The translations under genes and the position numbers were made by a program. A stretch of 64,000 nucleotides of DNA from an uncultured Bacilli bacterium. GTDB lineage: Bacteria > Bacillota_I > Bacilli_A > RFN20 > CAG-826. Of this stretch, positions 44,448 through 54,323 are shown one piece after another. Position 1 is the stretch's first letter, and each line of letters starts with the position of its first letter. The stretch is from NCBI GenBank assembly GCA_944350425.1, contig CALVOX010000006.1, positions 29,913 to 93,912 on the forward strand, given 5' to 3'. The notes under the pieces were generated by a model. It did not search any database. It was given only the letters and a program-made list of their open reading frames with translations, and was not told the DNA's origin.

Positions 44448-44455
44448 CATTTTAT

Positions 44456-47266
44456 ATGCAAGAAACAAAATCGACACAAAAAACAACTTTTTCTTATAAT
44501 AACTTCGAAAAAGGAAAAAAAGTTTTAAATGATATAGATTTTTATTTAAGACAATGTGAATCATTTATTTTTTCTGTTGCTTTCATAACAGAAGGCGGAC
44601 TTAATAAGTTAAAAACTATTTTAAAAGATTTGGAAGGTAAAGATATAAAAGGTAAAATTCTCACAACAGATTATCTATACTTCACTCAACCTCAAGCTCT
44701 TTCTTCGCTAATAAAATTAAAAAATATCGAGGTAAGAATGTTTAAAGAGTCCGATTTTAATCTTGGATTCCATACCAAAGGATATATTTTTGAGCAAAAA
44801 GACCATTACAATCTTCTTATAGGATCTTCTAACATTACCGCAGATGCTTTAACAACCAATAAAGAGTGGAATCAAGTCGTTTACGCCGATAAAAATTCCA
44901 TTCAACTCAAAGAAGTTCTCGATGAATTTTATGAAATGTGGAATAAATCAACAGTTGTTGATGAGTTTTTTATTAAGGAATATTCAAAAATTATCCAACA
45001 AAAATTTAATGAACAAGTTATTAAACTTCCAGAAAATAAAATTACACAGAAAGTTGAATTAAAGCCAAACTCAATGCAGCAAAATTTCATTGCTAATCTT
45101 AATAGTTTAATCCAAAAAGGAGAAAAAAGAGCTCTATTAATTTCTGCAACCGGAACAGGAAAAACATTTGCAAGTGCTTTTGCTATTAAATACATTAATA
45201 ATATTAAAATTAATAAAGTTCTATATATCACTCATAGAGAAAACATACTTCTTGCATCAAAGAAGACTTTTGAGATAGTTTTCGGAAACACTATTAAAAC
45301 CAAACTTTATACTGGAAATTATAAGAATATATTGCCGGAAGATAATTTCATCTTTGCTTCATATGGAATAATGCAAAAAGAAGAATACTTCACAAAATTT
45401 GAACCCGACTCATTCGATTTTATAATCATTGATGAAGTACATAGAGTAGGCGATAACAACTATTTAAAAATCATTAATTATTTTAGGCCAAAATTCTTAT
45501 TAGGTATGTCAGCAACACCCGAAAGAAATGATAACTTCGATATTTTTGATGTTTTTGATCATAATATTGCTTTAAATATTAGACTAAAAGATGCTTTGAA
45601 TGCTGATTTGTTAGTACCATTTAACTATTATGGAATATCAGATTTAGAGGTAAATGGCAATCCTATTTCAAATAAATCAGACTTTAATCTACTAACAAGC
45701 AAAGAAAGAATTAAACATATTTTTGAACAAGCGGAGTATTATGGATTTTGTGGAAAAAAGGTTAAGGGTTTGATCTTTGTTTCTTCTATTGGCGAAGGTA
45801 TAACGCTTGAGGAAAAAATCAATAACATAGGAAAATACAAAGTTCGTTTTCTTTGTGGTAGCAATTCTTCTCAGGAAAGAGAAAAATGTATTCAAATGTT
45901 AGAAAATGATGACATTTCTAAAGGTTATTTGGATTATATCATCACAGTCGATATTTTTAACGAGGGTATCGATATCCCTCCTGTTAATCAAGTAATTTTA
46001 CTTAGACCAACTGAATCTTCAATTATTTTTATTCAACAAATCGGTAGAGGATTAAGAAAATATAAAGATAAAGAATATGTTAATATCCTAGACTTTATCG
46101 GAAATTATGACTCTAATTTTAATATTGCTAGAGCTTTTAATTTTGGCAAAGATACAAAAAACGAAATGATTGAAACTTTGACCAGATCCCTTCCAGGTTC
46201 TTCAATCATTTCTTTTGATGAAATTTCTCGTAATAGAATTTATCAATCTATTTCTGATGCAAAAATTTATGCAGTAGGTGAAATTAAAAATACATACAAA
46301 AATGTCAAATATATGCTTGGAAAAATTCCTACACTCCAAGAATTAAATATTAATTCAAATTTAGATTGCGATTTATTTACAACAAAACATCAATTTTCAT
46401 CTTATTATGAGTTTTTGAAAAAATATGAACCTGAATATACAGTTTCACTTTCAAAACAAGCTAATGAACTCATAGAATATTTTTGCTCAATAGTTTTTGA
46501 TGGCAAAAGCAAAAACGAAAACGACGTTTTACTATCGTTAATTCACACAAACGAAGTTGATCTATCTAAATATAACGAAAACGAAAAAGAACATTTATTA
46601 TCTTTGCTAAATTTATCTTTTTTAACTAAAAAAATAGATGCTCCTGCCTTTATTGTTCATAGAAGCAAAGACATATATGAAATTAATCCAGCATATAATA
46701 AAGAATTAACATTAATAAAGAAAATTTTAAACGAATATCTCGAATATTCCATTTATCAAAACAAACAAACATATAACTCATCTTCAGACTTTGTAAGATA
46801 CGAAACATATACAAGAAAAGATGTTTCAAGAATAATTAATCTAAAAGTTGATAATTCCGCAACAATGTTTGGGTATAAACTTTTTAGGCATGAACACGTT
46901 CTTCCTATTTTTGTAAATTATAGGAAAATTCCAGGTACTTCTACTTCTTATGAAGATGGTTTTATCGATCAAGAAACATTTATTTGGTATTCCAGACATA
47001 ATAGAACAATAGACAGTCCAGAAATTAAACAAATTTTAGATGAATATGAACATCATAATCTAAGAATGCCACTTTTCATTAGCAAAAATAATTCAAAATA
47101 TTTAAAAGATAATAAATATTTTAAATATTATGGTGATTGTAAAATTCTAAGTAAAGAAAACGAAAAGATGGCTACAACTAACGAAAATATTGTTAAGTTT
47201 ACTCTATCTTTAGATGAAGTAAATTTTGCAGAATACAATTATTTAGTGTCTAACTTAGAAAAATAA
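44456..47266 (+). CDS. PLD-nuclease-like/DEAH helicase protein with DUF3427
   Basis: The 936-residue protein has an N-terminal phospholipase D-like domain (HTK at 106-108, GSSNIT at 123-128). Then comes a superfamily 2 helicase: Walker A ATGTGKT (231-237), DEVH (326-329), motif III GMSATP, and motif VI QQIGRGLRKY. The C-terminal DUF3427 region includes ARIN-like TRKDVSRIINLK and TSYEDGFIDQETFIWYSR. Such proteins are scattered, often in accessory or defence-rich regions, and resemble restriction-type translocases. The 3' end overlaps the convergent MutT gene by 28 bp. A role in DNA surveillance is inference. Confidence 0.88.
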   Translation: MQETKSTQKTTFSYNNFEKGKKVLNDIDFYLRQCESFIFSVAFITEGGLNKLKTILKDLEGKDIKGKILTTDYLYFTQPQALSSLIKLKNIEVRMFKESDFNLGFHTKGYIFEQKDHYNLLIGSSNITADALTTNKEWNQVVYADKNSIQLKEVLDEFYEMWNKSTVVDEFFIKEYSKIIQQKFNEQVIKLPENKITQKVELKPNSMQQNFIANLNSLIQKGEKRALLISATGTGKTFASAFAIKYINNIKINKVLYITHRENILLASKKTFEIVFGNTIKTKLYTGNYKNILPEDNFIFASYGIMQKEEYFTKFEPDSFDFIIIDEVHRVGDNNYLKIINYFRPKFLLGMSATPERNDNFDIFDVFDHNIALNIRLKDALNADLLVPFNYYGISDLEVNGNPISNKSDFNLLTSKERIKHIFEQAEYYGFCGKKVKGLIFVSSIGEGITLEEKINNIGKYKVRFLCGSNSSQEREKCIQMLENDDISKGYLDYIITVDIFNEGIDIPPVNQVILLRPTESSIIFIQQIGRGLRKYKDKEYVNILDFIGNYDSNFNIARAFNFGKDTKNEMIETLTRSLPGSSIISFDEISRNRIYQSISDAKIYAVGEIKNTYKNVKYMLGKIPTLQELNINSNLDCDLFTTKHQFSSYYEFLKKYEPEYTVSLSKQANELIEYFCSIVFDGKSKNENDVLLSLIHTNEVDLSKYNENEKEHLLSLLNLSFLTKKIDAPAFIVHRSKDIYEINPAYNKELTLIKKILNEYLEYSIYQNKQTYNSSSDFVRYETYTRKDVSRIINLKVDNSATMFGYKLFRHEHVLPIFVNYRKIPGTSTSYEDGFIDQETFIWYSRHNRTIDSPEIKQILDEYEHHNLRMPLFISKNNSKYLKDNKYFKYYGDCKILSKENEKMATTNENIVKFTLSLDEVNFAEYNYLVSNLEK

Positions 47267-47646
47267 GCTTTAATTAAAGGCAAAACCAAAATGTCTGCTG
47301 GTAAGAAATCAACAGAGTCTAAATCTTCTAACGCAACGATTTTCTTATCTTCATGTTCAAGTAAAGAAAAATTTTCAGAGATTAATTTACATATAAAACA
47401 ATGCATTTTAAGATGGAAATTTGGATAATCATATTCGATAAAACCTAAATCAGCTATCGGATCAATATCTGCGTTCATTTCTTCTTTTATTTCTCTAATT
47501 ATTGCATCTTTTGGGGTTTCTCCTTCTTCTAATTTACCACCAGGAAATTCCCATTTATCCTTAAATTCACCATAGCCTCTTTCTACTGTTAAAATTTTAT
47601 TATCATTAAAAACAATAATTGCTGCACTAACCTCGATTTTTTTCAT
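47239..47646 (-). CDS. mutT: MutT-like NUDIX hydrolase
   Basis: The 135-residue NUDIX hydrolase probably cleans 8-oxo-dGTP or similar nucleotides. The NUDIX box is complete: GGKLEEGETPKDAIIREIKE then EM (G-x5-E-x7-REUxEE), near residues 36-59. The N-terminal AAIIVFNDNKILTVERGYGE and the tail LPADILVLPLI match bacterial MutT. It is convergent with the helicase and overlaps its end by 28 bp. NUDIX genes of this kind often accompany DUF3427 helicases. Confidence 0.92.
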   Translation of the reverse strand: MKKIEVSAAIIVFNDNKILTVERGYGEFKDKWEFPGGKLEEGETPKDAIIREIKEEMNADIDPIADLGFIEYDYPNFHLKMHCFICKLISENFSLLEHEDKKIVALEDLDSVDFLPADILVLPLIKAYFSKLDTK

Positions 47647-47667
47647 AATTTTTTTCCTTTATAGCCT

Positions 47668-47695
47668 AAAAAGCTACACTTTCGTGCAGCTTTTT
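47668..47695 (-). terminator. Terminator of the InlB-repeat lipoprotein operon
   Basis: A 12-bp stem with one mismatch (AAAAAGCTGCAC/GTGTAGCTTTTT) and a GAAA loop lies nine bp after the lipoprotein stop. Confidence 0.85.
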
Positions 47696-47703
47696 ATTAC
47701 ATT

Positions 47704-49026
47704 CTAGAATATCGTAAATGTATCATCATATCCTTGTTGTGCAAGGTAGATTCTAAGTTTAACGTTATATTCAGGGACGATTTCTGTTGATAAAATATCT
47801 TTTACAACTGAAGAATAATTTTCAAGTCCTTGAGATGGTATAGTTTGCATACCTGAAGGCTCAAGAATATTGGAATCTTTATAATTTGGTTTATAAGTAA
47901 TTTTAATAGTGCCTCTATCATTACCAAAATCAAATATTGCATCACCGGTTGCTTCAGATAATTTTCTATACTTAAATGGAATATAAGATTTAACAGCAGC
48001 TTGAAGTTTTTGAGTACCATCAACTGAATTAATTACCATTGCATTATGAACATAGTAAAGTAAGAACATATCCGCATCTTTACTATAACCAAGATAGAAT
48101 CCACCTTTATCAGTTAAATCAAGTTGAATTAACTTATAAGTAATTCCATCATGTGTTACTTCGCTAGTACTTGAATCTTCAATATTGTCACTTATATCAC
48201 CCTTATCTGATGGTTGATCATAAATTGCATCAAAATTAGCATTAACGCTCATATTTCCAGAAACGATAGTTGTATATAAATCAACATCCCAACCGCTAAA
48301 GACATATTCAGTTTGAGTATTACCATCTTCAGAAATATCAGGACTTCTATAAGGTTTAGGTCCAGTGTAATCACCAATTACTTCACCACTAGCTACTTTC
48401 TTAGAATCCCAAATCTTTCCATCAACTAAGAAATTAACAGTAAAGAGTTTTGCTGTTTCATCAAATGTTGGATGAGCTTCTAAATCTTTTGTAACATGAG
48501 CTAAATCACTTGAAATATCCCGTCCGGTAAAAACAAAATCAGTATTTGAAGTCCCTTGCTTAACTGGAGTAGGACCATCATAAATTGATGAATCACCAGC
48601 TTTAACTTGATATTGTCTTAAAATTTCATTGTTAGCATCATAATAAGTAACTTGATAATACTTATCTTTTTCTATAAATTCTGGACTTATTTCCATGTCT
48701 TCAGTAACATTTGTAAAATCGCCTGACCATCCACTAAAGACATAATCATGATATACATCGCCTTCTTGTACTGGAAGAGGTACTCCTTCAGGTAAGAATA
48801 AACCATTACCTAAATCGCTACCTGTAATTTGTTGTTTATCATGAACTACAACATCATATTTTTGCCCATTAACTACAAAAGAAACTGTATAGGTAGGAAT
48901 AACTCCACCATTTACTGGTGGCTTAGTTCCTTCTTCTTCAGTAACTGTTACTCCACATGAAGAAATTGATATAGCACTTAAAGCTAAAGGTAAGACCATT
49001 AATAGTTTTTTAAATTTCGTTTTCAT
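47704..49026 (-). CDS. Surface lipoprotein with InlB-type (Flg_new) repeats
   Basis: The 440-residue protein has a lipoprotein signal (MKTKFKKLLMVLPLALSAIS, lipobox ISSC). Three tandem domains of about 75 residues follow, each with a YxVxF start, a GWxxD-type core (YVFSGWSGDFTNVTEDM, FVFTGRDISSDLAHVTKD, YVFSGWDVDLYTTIVSG), as in listeria InlB B-repeats. The C-terminal 150 residues are unlike known domains. ATG 49026 is chosen because GAGGTT precedes it. It is preceded by the SHOCT-like membrane protein by 29 bp and ends at a terminator. A cell-surface adhesion role is likely but unproven. Confidence 0.85.
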   Translation of the reverse strand: MKTKFKKLLMVLPLALSAISISSCGVTVTEEEGTKPPVNGGVIPTYTVSFVVNGQKYDVVVHDKQQITGSDLGNGLFLPEGVPLPVQEGDVYHDYVFSGWSGDFTNVTEDMEISPEFIEKDKYYQVTYYDANNEILRQYQVKAGDSSIYDGPTPVKQGTSNTDFVFTGRDISSDLAHVTKDLEAHPTFDETAKLFTVNFLVDGKIWDSKKVASGEVIGDYTGPKPYRSPDISEDGNTQTEYVFSGWDVDLYTTIVSGNMSVNANFDAIYDQPSDKGDISDNIEDSSTSEVTHDGITYKLIQLDLTDKGGFYLGYSKDADMFLLYYVHNAMVINSVDGTQKLQAAVKSYIPFKYRKLSEATGDAIFDFGNDRGTIKITYKPNYKDSNILEPSGMQTIPSQGLENYSSVVKDILSTEIVPEYNVKLRIYLAQQGYDDTFTIF

Positions 49027-49055
49027 ATAAATTAACCTCAACTCAACTAATCAAA

Positions 49056-50102
49056 TTACTTATTTCCGTATTTTTCCATTAGTTTGGATTTATATTTCTC
49101 GTAATCTTCTTTGCTAATCATATGTTCTTGATAAAGTTTATCAAGATCAGCAACCATTTCATCTAATGATTTTCCACTATTTTTCTTGCTTACATTATTA
49201 GCATCGATTGCGTCTTTATAATTAATATCAAATACACCGGTTCTAGTTCTAACTCCATGTGGATTAGAAGAAGAATTAACTTTAGAACTACCTGCTTCTT
49301 TACTTAAATCTCTTTCATATGGTGAAGAAGGTTTGCTTGATTTTGAAGTTTTACTACTAGAAGTATTTTCAAGACTATTACTTTCTTCTTTTGAATAATT
49401 AATTTCTTTAGGTTTATCTTCTTCTTTCTTATCTTCTTTTTTAAAGAATCCTAAGAATTTATTAGCATATTTTTGTTCAATTTCTTTTTTCTCTTCATAA
49501 CCAATCTTGTTAGCACTATAGTCATTAAGTGTTGGACCATAATAGAATCTATGTTCATCTTGGTTGTTAAGTGACATACGATAATCATAGAATGAAACAA
49601 AAGCTAGAACTAAAGCAAATAAGCCGAATAATCCAAGAGCAATTGCACCAATAATCGAACCATAAGATAAAGTTTCGTTACTAATCCAAGAAGGATCTAA
49701 ACCTAATGTAGGTGAAGCCATAGATATATACGAAATTCTAATAAAGAAGATGCTCAAAAACATATTAACTAAAGCAACAACTCCATTAAAGATATTTAAA
49801 GAGAAGAATAAAACACTATCTTTAGTTCTCTGAACTAAAGATACAACCCCTAAAATAAGAAGAATTAAGGATATAATTGCAATAACTAAAACAATTATTT
49901 GTGGGATTACACTTATTGTTTTATCTAAGAAATAACCCGTATTAGTAGTTCCTAAACCAAACATAAAGGATATACCACTAATTGAGATTGATCCAGTATA
50001 TGGAGCAGTGAAATCTACCCTATAATAAGGAAAGATTAAAGAGATAATAGCAAGTATTGCACTTACTATCATAATTGATGAAAAAACATACTTTTTTGCC
50101 AT
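49056..50102 (-). CDS. Four-helix membrane protein with SHOCT-like tail
   Basis: The 348-residue protein has four membrane helices in residues 5-170, a disordered Ser/Lys/Glu-rich linker (220-300), and a C-terminal short helical motif, SLDEMVADLDKLYQEHMISK then EDYEKYKSKLMEKYG, which fits the SHOCT motif found in oligomerising proteins. AAGGAAG precedes ATG 50102. It is the first gene of a pair with the InlB-repeat lipoprotein. The function is unknown. Confidence 0.75.
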   Translation of the reverse strand: MAKKYVFSSIMIVSAILAIISLIFPYYRVDFTAPYTGSISISGISFMFGLGTTNTGYFLDKTISVIPQIIVLVIAIISLILLILGVVSLVQRTKDSVLFFSLNIFNGVVALVNMFLSIFFIRISYISMASPTLGLDPSWISNETLSYGSIIGAIALGLFGLFALVLAFVSFYDYRMSLNNQDEHRFYYGPTLNDYSANKIGYEEKKEIEQKYANKFLGFFKKEDKKEEDKPKEINYSKEESNSLENTSSSKTSKSSKPSSPYERDLSKEAGSSKVNSSSNPHGVRTRTGVFDINYKDAIDANNVSKKNSGKSLDEMVADLDKLYQEHMISKEDYEKYKSKLMEKYGNK

Positions 50103-50236
50103 AATTAATTACTTCCTTCTTAAAATGAATATTATTTAATTATAACTTTCTAACATATATTTAATTTAAAACTAACTATAGTATTAAATTATTTATTTAA
50201 TATTATTTTATGGAATTAAAGAAATTAATTTATTAA

Positions 50237-50278
50237 TGTTAATCATTAATAATTTCCCCAAATAATTAATGATTAACA
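50237..50278. repeat. 14-bp inverted repeat in a 290-bp gene-free stretch
   Basis: TGTTAATCATTAAT (50237-50250) and its complement (50265-50278) can form a hairpin whose inner bases AATTT/AAAT also pair around cccc. No T-run follows, so it may be an operator rather than a terminator. The rest of 50103-50394 shows nothing. Confidence 0.6.
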
Positions 50279-50394
50279 TAAATATTACTATTTATCTTAA
50301 ATAGTTTTCTTTAACAGATTATATTATATATTCATCAAGATTATTTTTAAACTTAATTCTACTAAAATATTACTTCTTTACATTTAGTTAATAT

Positions 50395-51184
50395 TTAATA
50401 TTTAACATTCTTATTTTTTAATCCTTTACCAATAAAAGGTAACTCAAAGAAATCTTTATAATTAGATTTAATTATATAATCGATATAATTACCAATAATT
50501 AAAGCATAAACATAATAACCCATTGCATTAGGATAATATCCTAATGCAAATACGTTTCTAACATTTTCATTATATAAAGGGCCATATGTCGTAAGATCAA
50601 TAAGGTAAGTAAATGAATAAAGTTTAACTACTTTCTTCATTTCACTAGCAACATATTTACATAACTCATCTTTTTCTTTAGAAGTGTTATCTAATTCTAA
50701 AGACACTAAAAATATCCTAGCATCTTTTCTAATGATTTTAACTTAGATAATACTTTACCCATATATCCAAAATATGTATCTTTATTTTACTTGGATCTAA
50801 AAGATTAATATCATCTACGCTTCTTACTTCTTGATTAAATACGAATAAGTCATTACTACCTAGATTAACAATATAACATTGATGTTTATTCCAATAATGA
50901 TGTTCATTAGCATAAGTTTCATAAAACTCTTTAAAAGACATTCCACCTCTAGAATAATTTATATATTTAGTTTTTGTTATATTTTCTAATATTTGTGGCC
51001 AAGAATATTCATACATATCATGATATGTTGTTTCTCCTTTTTCATTTGTTGCTTCAAATTCGCCGCTTGATAATGAATCCCCAATTACTCCTACATCTTT
51101 TAAAATAGATGCAAAACCACAATTTTCTTTAATGTTATCTAAAGGTTTTTCATTTTCTTTTAATAAAAACATCTTGTAATCCAT
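50395..51184 (-). pseudogene. Broken SGNH/GDSL hydrolase gene
   Basis: The first part (51184-50738) carries block I VIGDSLSSGEF and block III VNLGSNDL of an SGNH esterase. It then loses frame. A middle piece in another frame reads TYFGYMGKVLSKLKSLEK, and the last part (from about 50725) continues KDARIFLVSLELDN to the end, with GYYPNAMGYYVYA near the catalytic region. Two frameshifts are therefore needed, so it is a pseudogene rather than one sequencing error. It follows the MFS fragment by 5 bp. Confidence 0.85.
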
Positions 51185-51189
51185 AAATA

Positions 51190-51609
51190 TTATTCTTTAG
51201 TCTCCCTAACTTTTTTATCCCATTCAAGTCCACTGACCTTACTTAAATCAAGTCCTTTAGTTTCTCCGACACATTTTAATAAAACAATTATTGCTCCAAT
51301 TAATCCAGGAACAGTTAAGCAAAGATAGAAATAGCCAAAATATTCACTAGGAATTAAAGGAACTACTACCATTGAAATAATTGAGGCTACTCCTCCAATC
51401 ACTCCGTTTAATAATGTATTAATAACAGTAACTGAGCTTCTTAAATTAGTAAGTGCCGATTCACTAAACATAATAGATCCTATTGTATCTCCAGCTCCCC
51501 AATAAGAACCCATAAATCCACCAATAGCAAATCCAGTAAGTAGAGCTGGCCAAGAAAGCATTGAACTAGCAATGAATAAGCTATAACAAACTAAAGAAGA
51601 TGAAGCCAT
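51190..51609 (-). pseudogene. C-terminal fragment of an MFS transporter
   Basis: The 139 residues hold about four membrane helices and the closing motif VGETKGLDLS, which is the PETKG end of sugar-porter MFS proteins. The first two thirds of a 400-450 residue transporter are missing, and no ribosome site precedes the ATG. Together with the broken SGNH gene it marks a decayed transport and catabolism locus. Confidence 0.75.
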
Positions 51610-51698
51610 AGCAATAATAGTATTTTATTCATTACGACTATTATAAAAATATATATTTAAAAGAAAATAGTGATAATAATTATCACTATTTAATTAAT

Positions 51699-53462
51699 TT
51701 ATATTTTAGTAACATCAAACTTACTTACTTCAATTAAGATACGTTTTAATTCTTCTTTATCTAATTCTTCATCTTCTTTTATTTTACTATCTTTAATAAA
51801 TATATTATCTATTTCATCTTTTATTTCGTCATTAATATTTTTTAATTTAATAAGTTCACTAAATATATCGATAGTTTCGTTACTTCCAATATCATAACTA
51901 CTATATAAAGATGAAAGATTATTAAATATAAAGCCTATTACTTTAGAAGCAAACATATTTACTAAATTAAAAGAATGATAAATATCTATTTTAAAAGTCT
52001 CATCATCTTTAAAAAGAAGTGAGCAAGAAGAATGTGATACTTCTACTCCTTTAATATAAGAAAGAAGATAAGAAGATAATTCACTCTTATCTTGTTTATT
52101 TGGTAAAAGATTATATAACATCAAACTGACGTTTGATGTTAAGTTATTGTCTTTTAAATATATTGCATAAGAAGGATGTAACTTACATCTATTAAGTAAT
52201 TCTTCTTTAGTTAATGGACCAAATCTATTTAATCGATTATATTTTTTTAAAGCACTAAATAATTCTATCGATCCTTCTTCTATTTCTTTTTCATATTCTT
52301 TAATTGACTCTCTATATTTAGGATCTTCTTTTGATTTTGCATCGAGTAAATGCGCTGTGTAATAAACTGAAGAATCCCAATATAATCTAAATTTAAAAGG
52401 TATAACTTCTTTTACTTCGTTAATTAAAAAATTAAATAACGCAATACGTTCAAAAATATATTTATTTAAGATTAAAGTACCTTTAATTTCATTATCAGAA
52501 TAAGAAACAATTAAAGATGAGTAAGTTGATTTTAAAAATTTAAATAAATGAATAAAAACACCAAATATTCTTTCTGTTTCTTTAACATCTACTCGTTTTT
52601 TATTAAATAATGGTTTAAAGATATTCTGAGACAAACTTTGTAAAGAATAATCAAGTTTGATGATTAATTCCATTAAATGATCGCATTTTGCTTCAAAAAT
52701 CTTTCTACCAGTGAGTGGCCCATCATTAGTAAGTCTTAACACATCTTTAAGTTTTTTAGCATGGGTTTTATTAATTAATTCTACATACTTTATATCATCA
52801 GCAATAAAAGGAATATCTTCATAAGCTTCATGTATCTTAGATGAAAAAGAATCATAACTTGCTAGCATTATTTCTAAAGCTTCAGGATCGTTTTTAAAAG
52901 CATTTTCAATTAATGTTCTTGGTCTAGAATAATCTGGAATTAAACCAATTAAAAAAGAGCAAGAAGGTGAGGTAAGCAAAGATTTAAATGCTTTTAAAGA
53001 TATACCAAAAGATAAAGATAGCTTTTTAAGTTCTTTTTCTCCTATTCCAGTATGTAATGTTTTAATCTTAAATATTCTTAAATTAGTCTTAGATAATTCT
53101 TTACCTTTTTGATTAGTTAATCTATATAAGCAATCAATTTCAATTAATCTTCTTAATAATGTAGAAAGCTCAATACTAACATTTTCTACTAATCCAGTTA
53201 TTTCAATGCACTTCCAAAAATAATATTCTTTTAATGTAAAATATAGTTCGTAATCTAATGAATATTGATATAATTCTAAATCATTAATCTTCGGATTAAT
53301 TGAAATAATTTCATCATTTTTATCATTATTTGTATTATTAATATTAATATTATCAAAGATTTTAGATTCAATCATCTTTAAAATAGCATCGCATTGACGA
53401 TACTTTCTTACAAACTTACTTGCCCTAGAATCATTAATCTTAAAATCTAAGTTTACACCCAT
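51699..53462 (-). CDS. Large helical protein of unknown function
   Basis: The 587-residue, mostly helical cytoplasmic protein may be built of two similar halves. Each has a helix pair around an R/E-rich segment (IELSTLLRRLIEIDCLYRL in the first, LNKYIFERIALFNFLI in the second) and a FGPLT/DGPLT motif (NDGPLTGRK, RFGPLTKEE). The first segment recalls DUF5677-type HEPN-like proteins, but I cannot confirm this. TATAAT lies seven bases before ATG 53462 with no ribosome site, so the mRNA is probably leaderless. Confidence 0.65.
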   Translation of the reverse strand: MGVNLDFKINDSRASKFVRKYRQCDAILKMIESKIFDNININNTNNDKNDEIISINPKINDLELYQYSLDYELYFTLKEYYFWKCIEITGLVENVSIELSTLLRRLIEIDCLYRLTNQKGKELSKTNLRIFKIKTLHTGIGEKELKKLSLSFGISLKAFKSLLTSPSCSFLIGLIPDYSRPRTLIENAFKNDPEALEIMLASYDSFSSKIHEAYEDIPFIADDIKYVELINKTHAKKLKDVLRLTNDGPLTGRKIFEAKCDHLMELIIKLDYSLQSLSQNIFKPLFNKKRVDVKETERIFGVFIHLFKFLKSTYSSLIVSYSDNEIKGTLILNKYIFERIALFNFLINEVKEVIPFKFRLYWDSSVYYTAHLLDAKSKEDPKYRESIKEYEKEIEEGSIELFSALKKYNRLNRFGPLTKEELLNRCKLHPSYAIYLKDNNLTSNVSLMLYNLLPNKQDKSELSSYLLSYIKGVEVSHSSCSLLFKDDETFKIDIYHSFNLVNMFASKVIGFIFNNLSSLYSSYDIGSNETIDIFSELIKLKNINDEIKDEIDNIFIKDSKIKEDEELDKEELKRILIEVSKFDVTKI

Positions 53463-53469
53463 GACCTAT

Positions 53470-53475
53470 ATTATA
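53470..53475 (-). promoter_or_regulatory. -10 element of a leaderless gene
   Basis: TATAAT followed by ATAGGTC and then ATG 53462 gives the seven-base spacing expected when transcription starts at the start codon. The -35 is weak. Confidence 0.5.
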
Positions 53476-53595
53476 CTTGAAAATACTTTTAGGTTAAGAG
53501 GTGATATTACTAAATATTATTCTACTTATTAACTACTTTCTAACATAATAGCAATACTTTTATTTAACTTATAATATTAGTAAATATTTCAAAAT

Positions 53596-53631
53596 AAAAA
53601 CTCCTTATGAATTATTATAAAAGGAGTTTTT
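53596..53631. terminator. Terminator after the small membrane protein
   Basis: AAAAACTCCTT pairs with AAGGAGTTTTT (11 bp) around a 14-base loop. It lies 37 bp beyond the stop of the 78-residue gene and has A/T runs on both sides. Confidence 0.8.
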
Positions 53632-53667
53632 ATTTTGTAACCTAGACTTAAAACTTTGCTATAAGTA

Positions 53668-53904
53668 TTAAACTTTACAAAGGAAGAAATGTTTTGTAAA
53701 TAATACCCAAAGAATATCGACGATTTGAAGGACGTAGCCCCAACCAAAAATAGTGAATAAGATAGCAACAACGATATGTTTGATACTAGGTTTTTCAATA
53801 ACAGCGGACCATCTGATAATAAGTTCAACAACCCAGTTTACTAATGGAATAAGTAAAATAAGGATTTGAACGAGTCTAGGAAGACCAAAAAATTTTTTTG
53901 CCAT
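53668..53904 (-). CDS. Small membrane protein, 78 residues
   Basis: Two hydrophobic segments (LVQILILLIPLVNWVVELII and IKHIVVAILFTIFGWGYVLQ) make up most of the protein. The ribosome site AAGGAG is strong, and a terminator follows, so this is a real stand-alone gene. The layout resembles YqaE/Pmp3-like small membrane proteins only loosely. The function is unknown. Confidence 0.7.
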   Translation of the reverse strand: MAKKFFGLPRLVQILILLIPLVNWVVELIIRWSAVIEKPSIKHIVVAILFTIFGWGYVLQIVDILWVLFTKHFFLCKV

Positions 53905-54323
53905 ATATTATTTTCTCCTTAAATTTATAAATTTAGTATATCACATAAATAATTTAATGATTATGAATTTTAGTTAGGAAAAAAGAGTAATAATTGTTAA
54001 TTGACTAAATTTATATAACAGCAATTATTTTGAATTAATATCGATTAATATCGTCAAAAATCTTGGGAATTTATAATGAATTGTAAAATGAATTCATTTT
54101 ACAATACATAATATTAATATTAATTTTATTTACGATTTATTAATTAATAAAGACGCTAATATAGAAAATCTATAATTATAGATTATATAAAAATATCTTA
54201 TATATCTACTACAACAATTAACACCTTTAGATTTTCTAGTTATGTTTATAAAACTATAAACATAACATATGATTAAATTTATTAGGATTCTTTTTAAATC
54301 TTACCTTATAAATTACTTCTTAC
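53905..54323. other. Gene-free stretch with two strong palindromes
   Basis: No convincing reading frame is present in these 420 bp. It holds a 26-bp perfect palindrome (54080-54105) centred on GAATTC, two copies of ATTAATATCG near 54036, and a 12-bp stem with an AAAC loop (54239-54266). Confidence 0.6.

Noticed and set aside
53589..53831. 80-codon minus-strand frame overlapping the small membrane protein
   Set aside because: It lacks a ribosome site, runs through the terminator hairpin, and lies out of frame with the well-supported 78-residue gene.
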